Source: Symbiobacteriaceae bacterium
Lineage (GTDB): Bacteria > Bacillota > Sulfobacillia > Symbiobacteriales > Symbiobacteriaceae
DNA length: 64,000 nucleotides
Reading direction: 5' to 3'
Assembly (NCBI GenBank): GCA_029239785.1
Contig: JARBUG010000006.1
Span: forward strand, 34,472-98,471
Below, one piece after another: positions 1-8,354 of the stretch. The notes beneath the pieces were generated by a model that saw only the letters and a program-made list of their open reading frames with translations, was not told the DNA's origin and did not search any database. The position numbers and the translations under genes are program-made. How positions within the stretch are numbered: the first letter of the stretch is position 1; each line of letters opens with the position of its first letter.

Positions 1-6
1 TCTTCA

Positions 7-831
7 TTACCTGGTCCAGAGCATTTCCCACTGGGACCTTGCCTCGGCAACACCGGCGGCGACCAGGGCCCGGTAAATGGGGCCCTCTTCGGGCTCGTTG
101 ACGGACGAGACGCTCTTGCCCGGGTAGCGGGCCGCCAGCATGGCGACGAGGTCGGCCGCATCGGCGTCCGTGAGGGCCGCGGCGTCGGCGATGCGGATGG
201 ACTCGCCGGCCGGGGCCACGATCAGGTAGCCAGTGGGGGATTCGATGGTGCCCGTGTAGATGCCCTCGGCCGCGGCCGGCAGGGTCTTTTCGAGCCAGGA
301 GATTTCACGCTGCCAGACCGCCCGGCAGGCCTCGTGCAGCCGGTAGTGGTGGGCGAGGAGCGCCAGGGGCGGGGCGACCTTGGGACGGGCATCGCCGGCC
401 CCCGACCGGGGCGCCCCCGACAGCACCCCGAGGCGGCGCACCACTGCAAAGCCGGCCCGCTCGTAGACCTTGCGGGCCCAGTTCTCGGTCAGCACTTCCA
501 ACTGCACCATGCCCAGGTCGGTCTGCTCCTGTATCAGCGCCAAGTGCTCAGCAAAGAGTCGGTAGGCCAGCCCCTGGCCCCGGTAATCCGGCGAAACGCC
601 GAACCCGCCAATCCAACCCCGGCGCCCCCGCACGCCAAGCAATGAGAGGCCCATGGGGTTTTCCCCGTCCATCGCCACCACCGAATGGGCCAGGTCGAAG
701 TCGCCGTTGCGCAGCCAGCCGGCCAACATCTCCTCGGTGAAGGTGATGGACACGAAGTAACCAGTGTAGCCAAGGTTCCAAATCCGGGTCAGTTCGGCGA
801 GTGAGAACATACTTGCAGCGCGCAGTTCCAT
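7..831 (-). CDS. GNAT-family N-acetyltransferase
   Basis: Predicted 274-residue cytoplasmic acetyltransferase using acetyl-CoA; the substrate cannot be told from sequence. Residues 80-93 (SPDYRGQGLAYRLF) are the GNAT motif A (R/Q-x-x-G-x-G/A) that holds the CoA pyrophosphate, preceded by the beta strand GWIGGFGV. The second half (about 150-274) has no clear motif and may be a second, decayed GNAT half, as in two-domain members. The ATG at 831 was chosen because GAAGGATG lies upstream and because the longer reading frame runs into the divergent ABC permease gene. It is divergently transcribed from that permease with about 90 bp between starts. The family call is firm; function is open. Confidence 0.8.
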   Translation of the reverse strand: MELRAASMFSLAELTRIWNLGYTGYFVSITFTEEMLAGWLRNGDFDLAHSVVAMDGENPMGLSLLGVRGRRGWIGGFGVSPDYRGQGLAYRLFAEHLALIQEQTDLGMVQLEVLTENWARKVYERAGFAVVRRLGVLSGAPRSGAGDARPKVAPPLALLAHHYRLHEACRAVWQREISWLEKTLPAAAEGIYTGTIESPTGYLIVAPAGESIRIADAAALTDADAADLVAMLAARYPGKSVSSVNEPEEGPIYRALVAAGVAEARSQWEMLWTR

Positions 832-920
832 TTCCCGAAAAACATCCTTCCTATACGCATGTCGTGAGCAAATGAGGGGCAGGCTACCCCTGTAAATTCT
901 GTCAGGGGGGCTGCCGCACT

Positions 921-2084
921 TTGGAAATCCTCCGCAACCTGTACCGCCGCCGGACACGGGCGGGACTGACGATTCTGGGCATCGCCGTCGGCATTCTCGC
1001 CTTCACAGTGATGGGCGGCATGGCGGAGAAGATCAACCTGATCATTCGGGGCAGCGAGGCCTACTTCTCACGCCGCATCGCGGTCCGCTCCATGGGCGGA
1101 ACCCTGCGGCTGAATCTGTTGATGGGCGATGATATTGCCGCGCTGGCCAAGGTTCCGGGCGTCCAGTGGGTCGAGACGCACATCATGCTCCCCATGGATG
1201 AGACGGCCGGTTTTGAACTGGCGCCACGCTTTTTGGTGGGCGTCGACCTGGCAAACTTCTTGAAAGCCCAGTCGATGGCGGGCAACGGCGGGCGCCTTTC
1301 CCTGAGGCGGGGCGCCTGGTGGAGCCCGGGCGCAAAGAACGTGGCGGTCCTGGGCGCGGCCGTCGCACGGAAAATGAAGCTGAACGTGGGTGACACGCTG
1401 ACCGCCCGGGATACCTCGTTCAAGGTGGTTGGCATTCTCGACGAGACGCTCACGATGCCGGACGGCTGGGCCTTTGTGCCCCAGGACGATGCCCGCCGCC
1501 TCATGATGGCAGACAGCAAAATTCTCAAGGAACTGAACATCAGCTCGTTTGTCACCAACGCCTACGCGCTGGTGGCGCCCGAGGAGGGTGACACCGTGAC
1601 CGACCGCATCGCCAGCAGCATGCGGCGGGGCTTTTTGCTCTACTCGCCCCAGCAGCTGAGCAAGGCCGCCGGGCAGGCCAGCACCCTGCTGACCACGGCG
1701 ATTATGGGGGCGGGGGCCGTGGCGGTCATCGTGGGGGCGCTGTCGGTGATCAATACCATGTTGATTGCTGTGGCCGAGCGCACCCGGGAGATCGGCATCA
1801 AAAAGGCGATCGGGGCGACCCGGGGCGATATTCTGCGGGAGTTTCTGGCCGAAGCAACGGTGATGGGGCTGTTTGGCGGCCTGCTGGGCGTGGGGCTCGG
1901 GGCCGTGGTCATCTATGTAATAAACTGGTACACGGCGGACCAGGGGACGCCCGTCTTTGTGCTGACGGCGCGGCTGGCGCTGTGGGCCATCGGGTTTTCG
2001 GGGTTTCTGGGCGCCGCCGCGGGCCTGCTGCCGGCGTGGCGGGCGGCGGGCCTTGATCCGGTAGATGCCCTGCGTGAACTGTGA
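921..2084 (+). CDS. ABC transporter permease, MacB/FtsX-type
   Basis: 387-residue inner-membrane permease of the MacB/LolCE/FtsX type. One transmembrane segment lies near the N terminus (about residues 14-34), then a large extracytoplasmic domain (about 40-240), then three C-terminal transmembrane helices. The segment AERTREIGIKKAIGATRGDI just after the second helix is the conserved cytoplasmic coupling loop of the FtsX-like permease domain. It starts at TTG with a G-rich site (AGGGGGG) about 10 nt upstream. The stop overlaps the region of the following ATPase gene, so the two make a transporter pair. Such systems export peptides, lipoproteins or antibiotics, or act mechanically; the substrate is unknown. 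Confidence 0.88.
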   Translation: MEILRNLYRRRTRAGLTILGIAVGILAFTVMGGMAEKINLIIRGSEAYFSRRIAVRSMGGTLRLNLLMGDDIAALAKVPGVQWVETHIMLPMDETAGFELAPRFLVGVDLANFLKAQSMAGNGGRLSLRRGAWWSPGAKNVAVLGAAVARKMKLNVGDTLTARDTSFKVVGILDETLTMPDGWAFVPQDDARRLMMADSKILKELNISSFVTNAYALVAPEEGDTVTDRIASSMRRGFLLYSPQQLSKAAGQASTLLTTAIMGAGAVAVIVGALSVINTMLIAVAERTREIGIKKAIGATRGDILREFLAEATVMGLFGGLLGVGLGAVVIYVINWYTADQGTPVFVLTARLALWAIGFSGFLGAAAGLLPAWRAAGLDPVDALREL

Positions 2085-2098
2085 GGTGCAAAGACCAG

Positions 2099-2767
2099 AT
2101 GCTGGTGGAAGCGAGGGGCCTGACGAAGGTCTATCCGATGGGCGTTACGGCGCTGGACGGCGTTGATTTGACGGTGGAGCGGGGCGAGATTCTGGGCATT
2201 ATGGGGCGGTCGGGGAGCGGCAAGTCGACCCTGCTGCATCTGTTGGGCTGCCTGGACCGGCCGACATCGGGCTCCGTCGCGATTGAGGGGGTGGATGTGA
2301 CCCGCCTGCCCGCCGGCGCCCTGCCGGCCCTGCGGCTGAAGCGGGTCGGGTTTGTGTTTCAGGCGCACAACCTGGTGCGGACGCTGACCGCCCTGGAGAA
2401 TGTGGCGCTGCCTCTGCGGTACCGGCGGCCCCGCCCCGGCGATGCCATGGAAAAAGCCCGGGCGGCCCTGGAAGCCGTCGGGCTGGCGGACCGGATGCAT
2501 CATCTGCCGTCGCAGTTGTCGGGGGGGCAGCAGCAGCGGGTGGCGATTGCCCGGGCGTTGGTCAACGAGCCTTCGCTGGTGCTGGCCGACGAGCCGACGG
2601 GCGCCCTCGATTCGCAGACGGCCCGGGAGTTGCTGGCGCTGCTGCGCCGCCTTTGCACCGAACGGGGCCAGACCTTTGTCATCGTCACGCACGATGCGCT
2701 GGTTGCGCAGGCCTGCGACCGGGTGATTACGATGGCGGACGGGCGGGTGGCCGGGGTCCGAATGTAA
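2099..2767 (+). CDS. ABC transporter ATP-binding protein, LolD/MacB-type
   Basis: 222-residue ATPase partner of the upstream permease. All motifs are intact: Walker A GRSGSGKST, Q-loop VFQAHN, signature LSGGQQQRVAIARAL, Walker B LVLADEPTGALD and the switch histidine in IVTHD. The DEPTGALDS stretch is typical of the LolD/MacB subgroup. The ATG at 2099 is preferred because GAGGTG lies about 10 nt upstream; a GTG at 2081 overlapping the permease stop is an alternative and would add six residues. The 3' end overlaps the convergent small membrane-protein gene by about 40 bp. Confidence 0.92.
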   Translation: MLVEARGLTKVYPMGVTALDGVDLTVERGEILGIMGRSGSGKSTLLHLLGCLDRPTSGSVAIEGVDVTRLPAGALPALRLKRVGFVFQAHNLVRTLTALENVALPLRYRRPRPGDAMEKARAALEAVGLADRMHHLPSQLSGGQQQRVAIARALVNEPSLVLADEPTGALDSQTARELLALLRRLCTERGQTFVIVTHDALVAQACDRVITMADGRVAGVRM

Positions 2768-3062
2768 AGCGGATGAAGCCGAAGGCGGCGCCGAAACCCA
2801 GGGCAGTCCAGAGCGATTCGGGGTAGAGCCAGCGCATGGCCAGCCAGTCCCAGGCCGGCATGAAGGCCATAACCATGGTGCCCGAGAAGAGCGCTTGAAC
2901 CAGGCGGGTGGGGCGCAGCAGGCTGAAGAGCGTGGCGATCATCTGGACCAGCGCGACCGAGCCGATGGCGGCGACCAGCATCATCGTGCCGGTGCGCTGG
3001 CCGTCAAAGCAACTCCAGATGGAGACGCCGACCCAGGTCAGGGCCATGACCCAGTTGGACAT
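2727..3062 (-). CDS. Small four-helix membrane protein, unknown function
   Basis: 111 residues, strongly hydrophobic, with four predicted membrane segments (about residues 3-17, 26-50, 53-75 and 84-103). I do not recognise the family. The start has a good site (GGGAGGAAG, about 9 nt spacing). The proline-rich tail PRPPARPPS is encoded where the gene overlaps the convergent ABC ATPase 3' end, so the last dozen residues may be unconstrained. It is a single-gene unit with no clear functional partner. Confidence 0.6.
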   Translation of the reverse strand: MSNWVMALTWVGVSIWSCFDGQRTGTMMLVAAIGSVALVQMIATLFSLLRPTRLVQALFSGTMVMAFMPAWDWLAMRWLYPESLWTALGFGAAFGFIRFTFGPRPPARPPS

Positions 3063-3128
3063 GAGGCATTCACTTCCTCCCTGTTTGAGACGTATGCCGG
3101 TGTAGAAAGGTTCAGGGATGTTTAAACC

Positions 3129-3761
3129 TTAGCCAATCACTTTCGCCCCATGGGCCCTGGCAATGGCGATCGCCTGGTCTGTGTCGATGGTGACGCCCTT
3201 CCAGCCCAGGGTAAGCAGGTCGATGCCGTCAAGTTTGGCGCCGCGCAGGTCGGCCCCGGTCAGCTTTGCGCCACTAAAGTTGGCGCCGGTCAGGTCGGCC
3301 TCCCGGAGGTCGGCCTTTTCCAGGTTGGCGCCTTCGAAGTCGGCGTGGGCGAGTTTGACTCGCCGGAGGTTCATGGCCTTAAACGGGGCCTTGGGGAGGA
3401 GGGTGTAGGACCAGTCGCCGCCGTGCAGTTCGGCGCCGCCCAGGTCGGCGTCCGGGAAAGAGGCGCCGGTCATTTTGCATTCACGGAAGACGGCGCTGAA
3501 GAGGCGGGCACCCTGGAACTTGCAGTTGGTGAAACTGGAGGATTCGTGTATGGAGCCGCCGAGGAGGGCGCCGGAGAAGTCGCAGCTGTCAAAGTGGCAG
3601 CCGGTGGTCATCAGATCGCTGAGGCGGGCGTCGCGGAAGGTGCAGTTGGTGAAGTGGCAGTTCTTCATGGCGGCTGAGTCGAAGGATGAGCGGTCAAGGT
3701 TGGCGCCTTCTACGGTTAGGTCTTGCAGGGTTTCATTGTCGTGGGTCTTTCCGTTCAGCAT
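3129..3761 (-). CDS. Pentapeptide-repeat protein
   Basis: 210 residues made almost entirely of pentapeptide repeats of the A(D/N)LXX type (for example ANLEKADLREADLTGANFSGAKLTGADL), which fold into a right-handed quadrilateral beta-helix. The first half has a looser pattern with many Cys (CHFTNCTF, CHFDSCDF), so it may be older or pack differently. Some relatives (Qnr, MfpA) mimic DNA and protect gyrase, but most have no known role and nothing here points to gyrase. The ATG at 3761 is supported by GAGGAGG 8 nt upstream; a longer frame lacks this. It is likely cytoplasmic, as no signal peptide is seen. Confidence 0.85.
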   Translation of the reverse strand: MLNGKTHDNETLQDLTVEGANLDRSSFDSAAMKNCHFTNCTFRDARLSDLMTTGCHFDSCDFSGALLGGSIHESSSFTNCKFQGARLFSAVFRECKMTGASFPDADLGGAELHGGDWSYTLLPKAPFKAMNLRRVKLAHADFEGANLEKADLREADLTGANFSGAKLTGADLRGAKLDGIDLLTLGWKGVTIDTDQAIAIARAHGAKVIG

Positions 3762-4301
3762 GGAGGGACCTCCTCGTAGGTACGTGCAGGTGATGGAGCT
3801 ATGCAGCCAAGTCTTCGGGTTAGTGCGAGGTGTGCAACCAGGTATTCTGATTAGCGTCAGGTGTGATCTCCGGTGATCTGGAGTCACTTCGGATGACCTG
3901 GCTATGCCTGGTCCTGCGATGAAAACAGACCCGGTTCATGAGTCATGCTTTCGTTTCGTGCCGCAGATACCGCAGATGACCGGGCACGATATTCCGGGCC
4001 GTATATTAGACCACAGATGTCACAGAGGACACAGATATACCGGGTACGTTCTTCTCGGTCACAAATAAGTGATCATGACCCGGCAACCTGACCTGGAATC
4101 CAGGTCATCTGTGCACATCTGTGTCCTCTGTGGTCGAAAAATGCCCCGAACAACCCAGTGACCATCACGTGGGAATTCGGTCCGGCGCGAGGAAAACCTG
4201 TCTCCGAAAGCGAACACTTATCTCGAAGGGCTCGTCCTCCCGACCGGGTGGGCGAGACTTACGCGTTATACGACAATGCAGGAGGTGTGGACCCTCCGCC
4301 T
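3762..4301. other. Intergenic region with 16-bp inverted repeat
   Basis: About 540 bp without a convincing gene. It holds a perfect 16-bp inverted repeat (CACAGAGGACACAGAT at 4021-4036; its complement at 4117-4132), an adjacent hairpin TGACCTGG-AAT-CCAGGTCA (4089-4107), and several short related words (CAGATGACCGGGCACGA, CAGATATACCGGGTACG). It is less GC-rich than the flanking genes. It must contain the promoters of the divergent pentapeptide-repeat and helicase genes, but I see no clear -35/-10 pair. Confidence 0.6.
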
Positions 4302-6485
4302 ATGCTCATGATCGAACCTTCGACTTTCTGGGCCGGAGTTCCGGCGACGCTGACCGCTGAACAGCGCAAAGCCATCGCCCACGTCGACGGGCCCCTGCTG
4401 GTAGTGGCCGGCCCCGGGTCGGGCAAGACCACCGTTATCACCTATCGTGCAGCCTATCTCACGCAAGTGGCGGGTATCGATCCCGCTGCTTTGCTGGTCG
4501 TTACCTTTACCAAGGCCGCCGCCGACTCCATGAAGGCCCGCACCGCCAAGGTCGCCGGCCCCATGGTCGCCGCCCGGGCCACCTTTGGCACCTTCCATGC
4601 CCTGGCCTTCCGCATGCTGACCCAGGCCAACCCGGGCCAGCGCCCGCAAATCATCGACGAGAGCGAGCAGCTTGGCCTCGTCCGCCAACTCATGCGCCAC
4701 ATCGGCCTGAACACGGACGACGACACAGTCATGGAAGCGGTGGCCGAAATCTCCCGCATGCGGGCAACTACCCAGAGCCCTGCCGAGTTTAAGCCCCACG
4801 CCATGACCAAAACCGACTTCAAGCGGCTGTTTGAAGGCTACCAGGAAGCCAAGGCCAACCGGGGCGCCATGGACTTTGACGACCTGCTGCATGAGGCGCT
4901 TACCCTGCTCAAAACCAGGCCCCAGTTGCTTACTGCTTATCGCAAGCGTTACACGCATATCATGGTCGATGAGTTCCAGGACACCAACCCCGTCCAGTGG
5001 GAGCTGGTACAGCTTCTGGCCAACCCGCTGCATAACCTGTGTGTCGTGGGCGACGACGACCAGTCGATTTACGGCTGGCGCGGCGCATCGCCTACGTTCC
5101 TGCTGGGTTTTCCCATGCAGTACCCCGGGTGCACCCGGGTGACGCTGGACCTGAACCACCGCTGCCCGCCCCCGGTGGTGGAGGCATCCAACCGGCTGGC
5201 GGCGTTCAACAAGAACCGCTTTGGCAAGGTGATCAAGTCTGGCAAGCCGAAGGGGATTCCGGTGCAGCTGCTGGCCCCGGCCGACAGTCTCCTGGAAGCC
5301 GAAGAGATCGTCCAACTCTTGAGACGCTCCCAGGCGCCGCTGAGCGACTGGGCCGTCATCTACCGGACGAACCAGCAGGCGCACGCCATCGCACAGGTGC
5401 TGGCGCGGGAAGATATCCCCTACCGGGCCCTGGGCGGTCTGCCCAACCTGTTCAAGCGCTGGCCCGTGCAGGATGTGCTCAGCTATCTGCGGGCGGCAAC
5501 CGGCCATATTGATGCGCTCGAAGGCGTCATCAACCGGCCGAACCGGTATATTTCGCGGCAGGTCATGCAAGAGGCCAAACGGCTGACCGCCCGCGGCGAT
5601 ACCGACCTGCTGACCGCGATCGGGCAGACCGGCCTGCTGCGGTCCTGGCAGCTGCGGCCCATTGAGGAACTCATGGACCACCTGCGGCGGGTCTCTGTGC
5701 TGGCCGCCCCCGATGCGATCAACTACGTCAGGCGCTTCATCGGGTACGACGAGTATATTCAGGAATACTGTGCCCGCGAAGGCGGTTCCGCCGACGAAAT
5801 GCTGGGCCTGCTCTCCGAAGTGGAGCGTACCAGCGCCAAGGTGCCGCTGGCAGCCTTTCTCGCACAGGTCGATTCGTTCTCCACCCGAGGCGCTGCGTCA
5901 AACGCCGGCGATGATGCGGTCACGCTGGTCACCTGCCACAAAGCGAAAGGCCTGGAGTACCCCCGGGTGATCGTGGTGGGCGCCATCGACAAGTTAATGC
6001 CCCACCGCGGGGCGGATGATGTCGAAGAAGAGCGCCGCCTGATGTACGTGGCCATGACCCGGGCGGTGGACCGGCTCTGGATAAGCAGTCCCGGCGCTTA
6101 CGAGGGCCGGGAGTCGAAGCCGTCGCCGTTTATTGGCGAGGCGCTGGGGGCAGAGGCAGAGGCCTGGCTGCAGGCGCAGCACAAAGGGACTGCCGAGCCG
6201 CCGCAGCCGGCGGCGCCCGACTCGGTCCTGCGGGCGGTGCCCAAGCCGGCCCCGCGCAAGCGCTCCCCGAAGCGGGTCACTGCCGAAACTGCCCCCGAGC
6301 CCGAGCTGGATGTCTCGGCGCTGGTGCCCGGCGCCACGGTTTATCACGACCGGCACGGGCAGGGCGTCATTGAGTCCGTCGATATGACATTGCGACGGAT
6401 CATTATCGACTTCAGCGGCAAGCGGATGTCGCTGGACCTGGCCTGGTGCCTGGGTATGCCCCAGTACTTTCGCGTGATGTCTTAG
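4302..6485 (+). CDS. UvrD/PcrA/Rep-type ATP-dependent DNA helicase
   Basis: 727-residue superfamily 1A helicase, expected to unwind 3'-tailed DNA during repair or recombination. The motifs appear in order: Q motif LTAEQRKAI, Walker A AGPGSGKTT (about residue 35), Ia VTFTKAAADSM, II VDEFQDTNP, III VVGDDDQSIYGWRGA, IV LDLNHRCPPP, V VTCHKAKGLEYPRV and VI EERRLMYVAMTRAVDRLWI. The C terminus (GATVYHDRHGQGVIESVD) resembles the Tudor-like tail of PcrA that contacts RNA polymerase. At 727 residues it is near PcrA length. The start is uncertain: ATG 4302 or 4308 lies 14-20 nt after GGAGGTG, and a frame opening at 4158 has no ribosome site. A small unknown gene follows 13 bp downstream. Confidence 0.9.
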   Translation: MLMIEPSTFWAGVPATLTAEQRKAIAHVDGPLLVVAGPGSGKTTVITYRAAYLTQVAGIDPAALLVVTFTKAAADSMKARTAKVAGPMVAARATFGTFHALAFRMLTQANPGQRPQIIDESEQLGLVRQLMRHIGLNTDDDTVMEAVAEISRMRATTQSPAEFKPHAMTKTDFKRLFEGYQEAKANRGAMDFDDLLHEALTLLKTRPQLLTAYRKRYTHIMVDEFQDTNPVQWELVQLLANPLHNLCVVGDDDQSIYGWRGASPTFLLGFPMQYPGCTRVTLDLNHRCPPPVVEASNRLAAFNKNRFGKVIKSGKPKGIPVQLLAPADSLLEAEEIVQLLRRSQAPLSDWAVIYRTNQQAHAIAQVLAREDIPYRALGGLPNLFKRWPVQDVLSYLRAATGHIDALEGVINRPNRYISRQVMQEAKRLTARGDTDLLTAIGQTGLLRSWQLRPIEELMDHLRRVSVLAAPDAINYVRRFIGYDEYIQEYCAREGGSADEMLGLLSEVERTSAKVPLAAFLAQVDSFSTRGAASNAGDDAVTLVTCHKAKGLEYPRVIVVGAIDKLMPHRGADDVEEERRLMYVAMTRAVDRLWISSPGAYEGRESKPSPFIGEALGAEAEAWLQAQHKGTAEPPQPAAPDSVLRAVPKPAPRKRSPKRVTAETAPEPELDVSALVPGATVYHDRHGQGVIESVDMTLRRIIIDFSGKRMSLDLAWCLGMPQYFRVMS

Positions 6486-6498
6486 GAGGAGCAGACCC

Positions 6499-6900
6499 AT
6501 GCCAAAGCCCCGTCAGGAGATGTACCCGGAGCCCCAGGCGCCCCGGGAGCAGTTCATGGAGATCCTCGCCGACCTGTGCGAAACCATTCCCGGCGTGGCC
6601 AAGCGGCGGGAGATGCTTCTGCTGATTCCCGACCTGATGGACAAGGTCGCGGAAGGGCTGATTATGGACGCGGTCATCAGTGGCAAGGGCGTGCTGAACA
6701 CCATCACCGATGTGGGCTCCGACTCGATCGCTTTGGTTTACAACAACGGGTGGGCGCTGGGCTTCGAAGGCGATGGCGGTGAGTTGGTCATTCTGATCGA
6801 CTACATCGACCGAATCGCCCCACGCAAAACCGGCCTCGAAATCGACCTCGAAACGGGCGAGACTGTCTACCTGCGCTTCCACGGGCGCACAGTGGAATAA
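6499..6900 (+). CDS. Conserved-looking hypothetical protein
   Basis: 133 residues, no family recognised. The ribosome site (AGGAGGAG) is excellent and the gene follows the helicase by 13 bp, so the two are probably cotranscribed. The N-terminal half is predicted helical (FMEILADLCETIPGVAKRREML); the C-terminal half is beta-rich and acidic (SIALVYNNGWALGFEGDGGELVILIDYIDRIAPRK) and ends in a short beta hairpin. There is no signal peptide or membrane segment. The last codon is followed directly by a strong hairpin, which closes the unit. Confidence 0.6.
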   Translation: MPKPRQEMYPEPQAPREQFMEILADLCETIPGVAKRREMLLLIPDLMDKVAEGLIMDAVISGKGVLNTITDVGSDSIALVYNNGWALGFEGDGGELVILIDYIDRIAPRKTGLEIDLETGETVYLRFHGRTVE

Positions 6901-6904
6901 ACGA

Positions 6905-6940
6905 AAGCGGCAGGGCGCCACACCGGCGCACCTGCCGCTT
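6905..6940. terminator. Bidirectional hairpin terminator
   Basis: Stem AAGCGGCAGGGCGCC / GGCGC(A)CCTGCCGCTT with a one-base bulge, lying between convergent genes; it probably serves both. Confidence 0.65.
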
Positions 6941-6941
6941 C

Positions 6942-7748
6942 CTACTTCAGACCGTTCCGCAGATACTTCCGCATCCGCCAGCGAAACGCATCATCCCCAA
7001 TCCGATTCTGCTCAACCGCATCGGCGTAGGCGTCTGCGACGCCGAACGCATAGACCGACGGCCAGAAGAGCAACCACTGGAAGTCCAACGCCGGCATCAC
7101 CAGATGGAACTCGCCGCGCATGGTGTGAAAGGCAGCCAGCCCCAGCCCGGACTTGAAGAGCACCAAAAAATACCAGATCATCAACGTGAACGCCCGCATG
7201 ACATGTTCGTTGTACAACTGTCCGAAGCCGGGCACAAAGGCCGACCACAAAGCCGCCAACGTCGGACTCCGCCGGTTCAGCGACCTGATTCCCAGCCAGT
7301 TTACGCACAGCCCGTCAAACCTGCGTTGTGGCTGAAGGCGTTCCTGGGTAGCCAGTCCGTTTAGTTCAATGCATTTTCGGTAAGCATCAAACATCGCGAA
7401 GATGTAAAACACGGGGTAGACGAGCAACCAGTCATAGTTGACAACCGACGCCGCCAGGTCGCCCCGGCCCGTAATGGTGTAATAAATCGCCACATTGAGG
7501 TGGGCCTGGTGGTTGACAAGGATCTCCCAAGACATGTAGATCAGGCCCTTCAGATGCTGGCCCATGTATATGTGGCCGAAGCCCGGCAGGGCGACCGTCC
7601 ACCAGACGGCCACCCAGGGGTTGCGGTGCGTTACATAGGCCGTACAGAGCGTCTGAATTTGGACCCGTGGAATGATTTGGCGGTCGATGGAAAGCACCCC
7701 CGAAAGCAGGAATGAGTAGGCGCCTTGATTGCGAAAGATAGAAATCAC
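6942..7748 (-). CDS. Multi-pass membrane protein with duplicated PGFGxxY motif
   Basis: About 268 residues. Two halves each begin with the same turn motif, PGFGHIY and PGFGQLY, followed by a hydrophobic helix and a cytoplasmic end rich in Asp/Tyr/Arg (FAMFDAYRKC, FGVADAYADA). This is the pattern of TM2-like/DUF5683-like membrane proteins, here duplicated in tandem. The function of the family is not established. The start is uncertain: GTG 7748 has no good ribosome site and leaves only 13 bp to the divergent neighbour, so a start further in (around GTG 7697 or 7664) is possible; the conserved part begins near HRNPWVAVWW. Confidence 0.65.
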   Translation of the reverse strand: MISIFRNQGAYSFLLSGVLSIDRQIIPRVQIQTLCTAYVTHRNPWVAVWWTVALPGFGHIYMGQHLKGLIYMSWEILVNHQAHLNVAIYYTITGRGDLAASVVNYDWLLVYPVFYIFAMFDAYRKCIELNGLATQERLQPQRRFDGLCVNWLGIRSLNRRSPTLAALWSAFVPGFGQLYNEHVMRAFTLMIWYFLVLFKSGLGLAAFHTMRGEFHLVMPALDFQWLLFWPSVYAFGVADAYADAVEQNRIGDDAFRWRMRKYLRNGLK

Positions 7749-7761
7749 GGAGGTGCCTCAG

Positions 7762-8298
7762 GTGCCCACTGTGATGGCCATTTTTCAGTTGCCCGAACAC
7801 GCCGAAGCGGCGGTGGCAGAACTCAGTCTGAACGGATTCACGGAAAAACATGTAGCGATGGTGCTCTTCTCTGCGATCGCGCCACCACCGTCGGGCAAGG
7901 CGGGGCTTATTGGCTGGTTGTCGAGCGGGGGCGCCCTGGGTGACACCATTGACCGCTCGGACGGCGTTGGGGTGATGGATGGCATAGGCCTGGGGGCGGT
8001 CATCGCCGGGCTGGTAGGCATGGTCTGGGGGAGCAGACTCCGCTACGGGCCCATTGCCATAGGAACCCTGGCCATGCTGTTCGGCGGCCTGGTTGGCTAT
8101 TTCGTTGACCGGCTGATTCCCGAGCGGCGGCGCGGCCAATATGAGATGAATCGCATTCCGGGCGTCGTGATGCTGCAAATTACTGCCCCGCAGGCCGAGC
8201 GGGCCCAACTGGTCAAACATGTATTGAAGGCAAATGGCGTAAAGCAGGTGGCCGAGATACCGGATTTTGGGTTGCCACCGCCAGACTGGACTCGTTAA
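7762..8298 (+). CDS. Hypothetical protein with ferredoxin-like ends and two membrane helices
   Basis: 178 residues. The N terminus (VMAIFQLPEHAEAAVAELSLNGF) and the C terminus (VVMLQITAPQAERAQLVKHVLKANG) look like two halves of an alpha/beta, ferredoxin-like sensor domain. Between them are two glycine-rich membrane helices (GIGLGAVIAGLVGMVWG and IGTLAMLFGGLVGYFVD). This layout resembles stress-related proteins with a glycine-zipper pair, but I do not recognise a named family. GTG 7762 is chosen because GGAGGTG sits 6 nt upstream; an upstream TTG at 7729 is in frame but has no ribosome site. Confidence 0.6.
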   Translation: MPTVMAIFQLPEHAEAAVAELSLNGFTEKHVAMVLFSAIAPPPSGKAGLIGWLSSGGALGDTIDRSDGVGVMDGIGLGAVIAGLVGMVWGSRLRYGPIAIGTLAMLFGGLVGYFVDRLIPERRRGQYEMNRIPGVVMLQITAPQAERAQLVKHVLKANGVKQVAEIPDFGLPPPDWTR

Positions 8299-8314
8299 CC
8301 AGGGCGGGCAAACG

Positions 8315-8351
8315 AAAGGCGGGCGCCACTGTGGTGTTGGCGCCCGCCTTT
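8315..8351. terminator. Bidirectional terminator, perfect 14-bp stem
   Basis: AAAGGCGGGCGCCA and its exact complement separated by a 9-nt loop, with A and T runs at the two ends; it sits between convergent genes. Confidence 0.85.
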
Positions 8352-8354
8352 GTA

